Source: Lycocorax pyrrhopterus obiensis
Lineage: Eukaryota; Chordata; Aves; Passeriformes; Paradisaeidae
Assembly: GCA_014706295.1 (NCBI GenBank)
Contig: JACSVZ010000022.1
Location: forward strand, 7,272,830 to 7,336,829
Reading direction: 5' to 3'
DNA length: 64,000 nt
Below are positions 62,935-64,000 of this stretch, piece after piece; positions within the stretch are counted from its first letter, which is position 1; each line of letters opens with the position of its first letter. The translations under genes were made by a program, and so were the position numbers. The notes under the pieces were generated by a model. That model saw nothing but the letters and a program-made list of their open reading frames with translations, was not told the DNA's origin and made no database searches.

Positions 62935-64000
62935 CTTTTCAAGAATTTTTGAAGGATTGTGAAGGTGCCATGGTTTCAGCCTTTATGTGGAGGTGTCTGT
63001 CTTAAAATCTGTGTGTGTGTGAGGAGAGTCTTTCTCCTTGCTCTGGGCCATTCTGCTTGCATCAGGGCTAAATAGCAGGTTTGCTCCCATATGCTCCCCT
63101 CTCCTTTGTAAATGCAAAAATCCCTTAAACAAATAGTGGACAGATCTTTTTTCTCTCCTCTGTTTATTAGAAGGACTTCGCTAATCCCTGTGTTTACAAG
63201 TCGTGGGGTGTGTCAACCTACAAGCTGAGGGAGTTAATGAAATTCATCTGTTCTCTGTATTCCAACAGAATTAAGGGAGGGGGGAGGCCCGAGCTGGCTT
63301 CACCCTGACACAGAAGTATGACTAACAGTGGTGTTTGCAGGCACAGACTCAAACGGAGCAGCGGGTGGGAGGAGGTGAAGCGGCCGAGTGGCAGAAATGT
63401 AGGGAAATATTCCCCCTTCAATTAGAGTAATTAAAAAGTAGTAAAAATAAACCACCCAAAGGAGAGTCTGGCCAAAACAAAGACTTAATGTACACTTATG
63501 GTTTGAAGAGTCTGCCGGAGGCCACCACCATGTGTTGCCGCAGCCCTCTCGTGTCTGTCTCTGACTTTAGGCAAACACCAGCCCAGGAATGAGGTTGGGG
63601 GCGGCTGCTGGAGTTCACTCCAGCTCGGTGGGACAGGGCTGAGCCTCCTGGGCACGGCGTTCATCGGAGCTGCCCTGCCAAGCTCCATTCCCTGGGGCTT
63701 TCATGGGTCCAGCCTTCTGTGTGCAGCTGAAGTTCGGCACATCAAGTATTAGGAGAAGCCACCGCAATGTTGAGTTGATCCATGGAGGGAATTAAAACTC
63801 ATCAGGAAAGCTGGCAAAGCCCCATTTGCTTCTCTGCAAAAGTTGCTGCCCCGTCCTTTCCATTGCCACACGGCTTGTTTTCCCTGCCCCCATTATTTGT
63901 GCAGCTCTTGTTTGGGTTCTTGCTGTTTGCCTTCTTGGCCTTTAATCCCTGGAAGAACAGGCAGGTGAAACGACGGTCTCATTGGTGATTTCTCCCTGGT
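62935..64000. other. Non-coding or unresolved DNA at the right edge
   Basis: About 1 kb with a short GT run near 63,010, a purine-rich stretch (63,270-63,290) and a moderately GC-rich segment from 63,520 to 63,680. No exon is supported. If the minus-strand gene exists, its 5' part continues beyond the right edge. Confidence 0.4.

Noticed and set aside
63240..63272. Strong plus-strand splice acceptor (TGTTCTCTGTATTCCAACAG)
   Set aside because: The following DNA is a purine-rich run with early stops and no coding character, and no matching donor was found.
1..64000. CRISPR arrays, bacterial operons, phage or plasmid modules
   Set aside because: No regularly spaced repeats, ribosome binding sites or dense coding were seen. 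The avian CR1 repeats and the low coding density show this is a vertebrate genome.

Overview
This looks like nuclear DNA from a bird, probably a songbird or another neoavian. The main evidence is a well-preserved 3' end of the avian LINE CR1 at about 51.9 kb, further decayed CR1 pieces of several ages in both orientations, low overall repeat density and many short microsatellites. There are no bacterial or viral genes, no operons and no long uninterrupted reading frame that matches a protein I know. The window is mostly non-coding: intronic and intergenic.

The most interesting reading is that the minus strand carries the 3' part of a multi-exon gene transcribed from right to left. Four open segments bounded by plausible splice sites are proposed: about 62,934-62,865, 60,176-59,928, 45,691-45,562, and a last, possibly terminal, segment at 23,941-23,650. 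The phases agree along the chain: phase 1 between the first and second and between the second and third, and phase 2 into the last. The second and last segments also show vertebrate-like codon choice (CTG, GTG, CAG, GAG, TTC). The putative protein is helical with a short coiled coil and a basic tail. I could not identify the family. If the model is right, introns of about 2.7, 14 and 22 kb fill 24-63 kb, and 1-23.6 kb is 3' UTR and intergenic DNA. All of this is inference from sequence alone.

Layout. 1-23.6 kb: gene-poor DNA with an old MIR-like fragment, a minus-strand CR1 end at 5.4 kb and simple repeats. 23.65-23.94 kb: last putative coding segment. 24-45.5 kb: putative intron holding a 5S rRNA-derived repeat at 30.65 kb and two plus-strand CR1 remnants (39.1 and 43.9 kb). 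45.56-45.69 kb: putative exon. 45.7-59.9 kb: putative intron with a CpG-enriched stretch (49.4-49.9 kb), the youngest CR1 (51.9 kb), several microsatellites, an ancient CR1 piece (56.5 kb) and the densest CpG cluster in the window (57.84-58.08 kb), which is preceded by paired GATA half-sites. 59.9-62.9 kb: two more putative exons. No tRNA, functional rRNA, microRNA or CRISPR array was found.
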